Assembly (NCBI GenBank): GCA_037127255.1
Contig: JBANSL010000009.1
Location: 29,799,475-29,863,474, forward strand
Length of the DNA: 64,000 nt
DNA from: Persicaria tinctoria
Lineage: Eukaryota; Streptophyta; Magnoliopsida; Caryophyllales; Polygonaceae
Direction of reading: 5' to 3'
Shown here: piece after piece, positions 59,795 through 64,000 of the stretch
How positions within the stretch are numbered: position 1 is the stretch's first letter
Layout of the letters: the number at the start of each line of letters is the position of its first letter
Notes under the pieces: model-generated
Seen by the model: only the letters and a program-made list of their open reading frames with translations
Database searches by the model: none
What the model was told of the DNA's origin: nothing
Position numbers and translations under genes: made by a program

Positions 59795-61664
59795 TGTTGT
59801 AGGAGGAAATCGAGTTCACTAAATAAGAATATAAATCAAACCGGATTATGCCCACGCAAATAATTGCAGGACTTCCTCCCGATGTAGCAAAAGAAAGTCA
59901 GGATCGATTCTACAGGAAGCGTGTCAGCGGATCTCAGGTAGCAGGCGAATCTCATGTCAGATTTTGACTCTAGAAAACCACTCGATATCGACCAGTAGTG
60001 CTCGATATCGACCAGTTAGTCGGTTTTTGGCAATTCTGCAGACGTCAGCAAATTTCGACCAAAAGTGGTCGATATAGACCTATCAAGTCGATATAGACAT
60101 GTCAAGTCGATATAGAATTATGCCTATAGAAACAAAAACAAGCAGAAGTCGATATCGACCAAGTGCAACTCGATACCGACCAAGTTAGTACCCAATATCG
60201 ACCGACTCAAAAGACAGCCGGTCGACCAGAAGACTCGATATCGACCTGTGTAAGTCTATTTCGAGTGCTTTGCAGAAAATGTAACAGAACCAAAAATTGC
60301 AGATTTCGAGATAAACAAATAAATGAAAGAAAAATTCCAAGACTAGGGTTTGCAACAACTATAACCAAACATGCATAAGGCAAGATAAAGAGTAATAATC
60401 ATGCAATCACGTCAAAGGATCAAGCTTTCGCCTTTTCCAACAATTAGACAACTTTCTCAAGAAACCCTAATTGTATCTACCAGCTTTATGTTTATAATCC
60501 AAGTTGTTAACCTGAATCTAAATGAATTAGGTAATAAACATATAAAAGGCAGTAGATGATCAAAGCATAATAAAGGTCGAATCTTTACCTCAAACATGCA
60601 TGGCTATCGTCGGGCTCACCCCGACCCTAGAAGTAGGTGGACTACTCGCTCTTCATCATAGGAAAAGACATAAATAATAAAAGGGAAATAACTTGCATTA
60701 ATAAACTAAAACAAAGCTTACAACCGATCGAAGCCAATTCCGCTCTCGCCAAATACAACTTCTCTCGACTCCAAGCTCTCTCCCCCCTAACTCTCCTACT
60801 CTTGTCCTCTTGTCTCTCTAAATTGGAATATCTAAAAACTAGCCTCGGGGGCTTTATTTATAGGCATTAATCCTTGCTAGTCAAGGTAAGGAAACTCTAT
60901 CTAATCTAAAGATATAATTCTACTTGGAAATAAATAAATCTAATTTGGTAAACAAGATAAATCCTAAAGGTTAATTAAATGTTCCACCCTTAGTATAGAT
61001 AAAAAGATAAATCTTCTCAAATCTTCATTTACAAGGAATCCTCCACTCAGAATCTGGATCTGACTCAAAATCGACTTGTATTCGTCACTGGAAGTTGGTC
61101 GATATCGACCAAAGTACGTCAATATCGAGTAGTCTTCTCGGATTCGGAATCTACTCACTCGATATTGAACACTGGTCGATATCAACCTGTCTTCGTGTCT
61201 TCTCTTCATATCGAGCCGTCCTGGGAATATCGATTGGAATAAGGTCGATATCGATCAAGTCTGGTCGATATCGACCACTCTTCAGTTCTCATCATTATGC
61301 TCCATCTTGAAACACACTTTTACGAGTGCTCGTTCGTCTGATTGACGCACATGAATATGCGTTGGAAAGCTCTTGTCGAGGTCTACAACTCTCGTGAAGA
61401 CATTAGAACTTGATTCAGAATTATGAATGGAGAAAAGTGGGTTTTTCTCCAGCTGCACCATCCTTAGCTTCTTCATGTGTTTCCTTTAAGCTCCAAAGTG
61501 CGTCCGATTTCTGCGAAATTAAACAGAAACTAGTGTAGACTCCATAATTTGGCAAATAAGCATAAACTATATAGATTCTGTACTATTCGAACCCAAATGC
61601 ATGAAATGTATACAGAAATCGATATAAAAGTCAATGTAAAACATGGCAAATTAGGGTCACAACA
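59795..61664 (-). repeat. 3' LTR of element IV (1,870 bp)
   Basis: Plus-strand view: TGTTGTAGGAGG...GGTCACAACA. Its minus-strand start TGTTGTGACCCTAATTTGCC is close to the LTR start of element III. TATA box on the minus strand at 60,855-60,862. More than twelve TCGATATCGA/C or TCGATATAGA motifs at 59.98-60.25 and 61.09-61.28 kb. Confidence 0.9.
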
Positions 61665-62939
61665 AACACCCCATACTTAAGCTTGCTTGTCCTCAACCAA
61701 TACTTTTAATGGTCATACAGAGGAAGAAATTACAACTCTCAACATATTAGATCCATTCTCATATAACCCTGCAATCAATTACCATCCTTGAAAAGGTACT
61801 AAAGTGACAAATCCATGCATGTGCAATAAAAGCAACTTCATACATAAAATGAGGGTTATGCAAAAACAATTCATACGTGACAGAGCAACAATAATCAAGA
61901 GGACTTTAATTAAGCTTAATAAGGAGCAGATTGGTAAAAGGCTAAAGGTAGACGATTTTTGGCAATGTGGTGCTAATGATCCGGGGAAATGGAGTATTTC
62001 AAAACTTTCTTTCTCTCATTCCTTCTTCATAAGATTCCTGACCTTTCACTTATTTTCTCAATGCTTTTATCAATATTATGCTTTTACCTCTCTAACCTTA
62101 GCATTGCCTTCTCGCGAGTCGCAAACATGGCGTCATCAATAGCCCCGGATACCTAGTGTTTTGGACTCCTTACCTTGGTGTCTCATCCTGCGAAACTATT
62201 ATCTCAACGCAAGCAGGGTCGATCTACCTTTATCTCCCGAGGTGACGGGATTTTTTTTTTCTCTCATTAAATTTTCGATAGACTTGAAACTTTCCTACCA
62301 AACTCCAACAACGATAATAATACAACACAAACACCATATAATATCTCCAAAAATGATTTCTATTCTCAACATAATCCCCGGATAGGGCATAACGTAAAGA
62401 ATGGGCAATATCTAGATAATGTGGAGCAATTATGAAATAAGGCATAATATGGCTTTTGTGATGCATAAGCATAGGTATGGCTAAGGATATCAAAATATGA
62501 GCATTATATGGAAATATAAAGTCCTCCATCCTCTTATCATGCAACATGTCGAAAACAATTTCAAATTTTACTCCTTTCATGGTTTTCATAAAAATATGCA
62601 CTTCATTGTGACTTCCCTTTACTAGGCAATTTCATGCTATATCTCTAATGAATCCAATTTTACATCATCGAGTTCAATCAAAGCTTCCATGACACTATTT
62701 CTTTGAACAATTTACAAGCATTGGGAGATGTCTCATAAAACAAACCTTGAGTTTAGCAATTAAGCACAAAAATTAAAAATTACAAAAATTAAAATTTACC
62801 CAAAATTTACCATGTAGTAGCAAAATCAAGAATAAACAATCATGATAATGAGCTTTTCACCCACCCCATACTTAGAATATACAGTGTCCCCACTGTATAA
62901 ATAAAATAAAACAAGGGAAAAAGAAGGAACTCACCGAAT

Positions 62940-63310
62940 AACGCGCTGTAGGGTCGATAATTGGGTTGCGGTAGATTGCCAAAAGTCGATATTGACCAAT
63001 GGTAACTCAATATTGGGTTTCGGTAATCAGTTGGTCGAAATCGGGTGGTTTAGGTCGATATCGACCAAGGGACTCGATATCGAGTCCACTCAGTCGATAT
63101 CGACTCTCTCTGTCTTCTCTGTGTGCTGGTCGAAATCGCCTCAGGGGTCGATATCGTGTAGGGTGACTCGATATCGAGTTGATGTTAGTCGATATCGACC
63201 TGATGTTGGTCGATATCGACCAGGTTCTTCTTCTCCTCACATTTCTGGTCAAAAACACATAGGTCGATATCGAGTAAGTTCACTCGATATCGACCAGTTC
63301 TGGTCGAAAT
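62940..63310. repeat. cluster of TCGATATCGA motifs, internal region of IV
   Basis: About ten copies in 370 bp, alternating GTCGATATCGACC and CTCGATATCGAGT forms, plus decayed GTCGAAATCG and GTCGATATTGA forms. Not in an LTR and not coding. Confidence 0.93.
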
Positions 63311-63458
63311 TTCCCTTTTGTTCCGTTTTTCGACATGTCTAAAAATGTTAACAAAAGATACCTTGCACGAAGTAAAAGAGATATAAAAATATAAAGTAAT
63401 GTAAAAAAAAAGAAAAATAAAATAAAATAAAATAAATAGCGGGCTGCCTCCCGTAAGT

Positions 63459-64000
63459 GTTGTTGCAGGAGGATGGTCAAGTATGAAATAAATATAGAAT
63501 AAAGATCAGACTGACTTCCCTGTCTCAGCAAATAAATACAAGACTTCCTCCCGTTGTAGTAGAAGGTTGTCAGGATCGAATCCACGAGGAAGCACGTCAG
63601 CAGTTCTCAGGTGGCAACAGATCTCACAAACAAGCAGCAGAAAAGACAGGAACAGAAAGACAGAAATAAAAGCAGAAAAGACAAAGCAAAACAGAAACAA
63701 AAGCAAAGCAACAGACGTACTCGATCTCGACTAAAGCCTACTCGAGATCGACAACAGCAAATCGGCAGCAGAAAACAGAAACTGAAAAATCGACAACAAA
63801 ACCAGAAACTCAACTCGACCTAGACAAGACCGTACTCGATATCGACGAGCTCCTCCTCTGTATCGACTAGAAAGACAGAAAACTTAAATTGCAAATTTCG
63901 AACCCAAAACTCAGATTTTCGACGAAATAAATTCAATATATAAAAGACTTCCAAAGCCAGGGTATCAACACCACAACGATAACCATGCAAAGTAACATAT
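63459..64000 (-). mobile_element. Athila-like element V, LTR entering the window
   Basis: TGTTGTTGCAGGAGGATGGT followed by CAAGTATGAAATAAATATAG is the reverse complement of the LTR end of element III (54.53-54.58 kb). So this is the end of an LTR on the minus strand, running beyond 64,000. Contains TCGAGATCGA and TCGATATCGA motifs at 63.72-63.85 kb. Confidence 0.8.

Larger units (their letters stand above)
59795..63458 (-). mobile_element. Athila-like element IV, nested in the 3' LTR of III (partial)
   Basis: Minus-strand orientation. The 3' LTR is 59,795-61,664; next to it AACACCCCATACTTAAGCTT and GCTTGTCCTCAA give the inverted polypurine motif. The noncoding internal part (61.67-63.4 kb) is the reverse complement of the 3' region of element III and also carries TCGATATCGA motifs at 62.98-63.30 kb. 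Its coding part is not in the window because element V starts at about 63,459. Confidence 0.85.

Noticed and set aside
62992..63342. ORFs rich in YRVD/ISTNIRSIST repeats on both strands
   Set aside because: They result from reading the TCGATATCGA motif cluster in noncoding DNA; no flanking domain.

Overview
The window is nuclear DNA from a flowering plant, most likely a eudicot. Evidence: spliced genes with GT-AG introns, fragments of plant-specific families (cysteine-rich receptor-like kinase, BEL1-like homeobox, MED33, neoxanthin-deficient-1-like), and plant-type Ty3/gypsy and CACTA transposons. The species cannot be told from the sequence. I see no intact host protein gene. The region is a transposon graveyard laid over two tandem receptor-kinase pseudogenes.

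Layout. 1-6.47 kb: inside of a CACTA DNA transposon (right end at 6467, left end outside the window or unrecognised) carrying pieces of phosphocholine cytidylyltransferase (CCT), a BEL1-like homeobox gene and at least one other gene, all on the minus strand. 6.5-9.6 kb: AT-rich intergenic DNA with a degenerate GATGACA-type repeat, a degenerate tRNA-like sequence and a weak minus-strand 5' exon candidate. 9.69-12.41 kb: CRK pseudogene 1 (+). 12.64-18.41 kb: a complete CACTA element (TSD ACA) with MED33, PP2C and unidentified exon fragments. 18.9-19.47 kb: extracellular half of CRK pseudogene 2 (+).

19,476-50,715: a Tat-type Ty3/gypsy element (element I, TSD TATAT) splits CRK 2. It has three younger insertions: a CACTA element in the 5' LTR (20,043-24,963; captured DCL/DUF3223, LSM4, NXD1-like and coiled-coil exons), an Athila-like element on the minus strand in the protease domain (element II, 27,213-35,194), and a 9-kb CACTA element in the integrase C-terminus (36,148-45,206; transposase_24 remnant). 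Element I also carries a roughly 61-bp minisatellite and an antisense ORF near its 3' end. 50.7-52.75 kb: CRK 2 resumes (transmembrane segment and kinase exons), with a TRIM element just upstream of the transmembrane exon. 52,802 to the end: Athila-like elements III (+), IV (-, inside the 3' LTR of III) and V (-, runs off the window).

The most unusual signal is a dispersed inverted-repeat motif, TCGA-NN-TCGA (mostly TCGATATCGA, also ACGTC, ATGTC, ACATC and AGATC centres). It occurs dozens of times in the LTRs, the noncoding internal DNA and the coding DNA of elements II-V, where it is read as repeated LLDIDQ/LVDVDQ-like peptides. It is absent from element I and from the CACTA elements as far as I can see by eye. 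Gene capture by three separate CACTA elements is the second theme.
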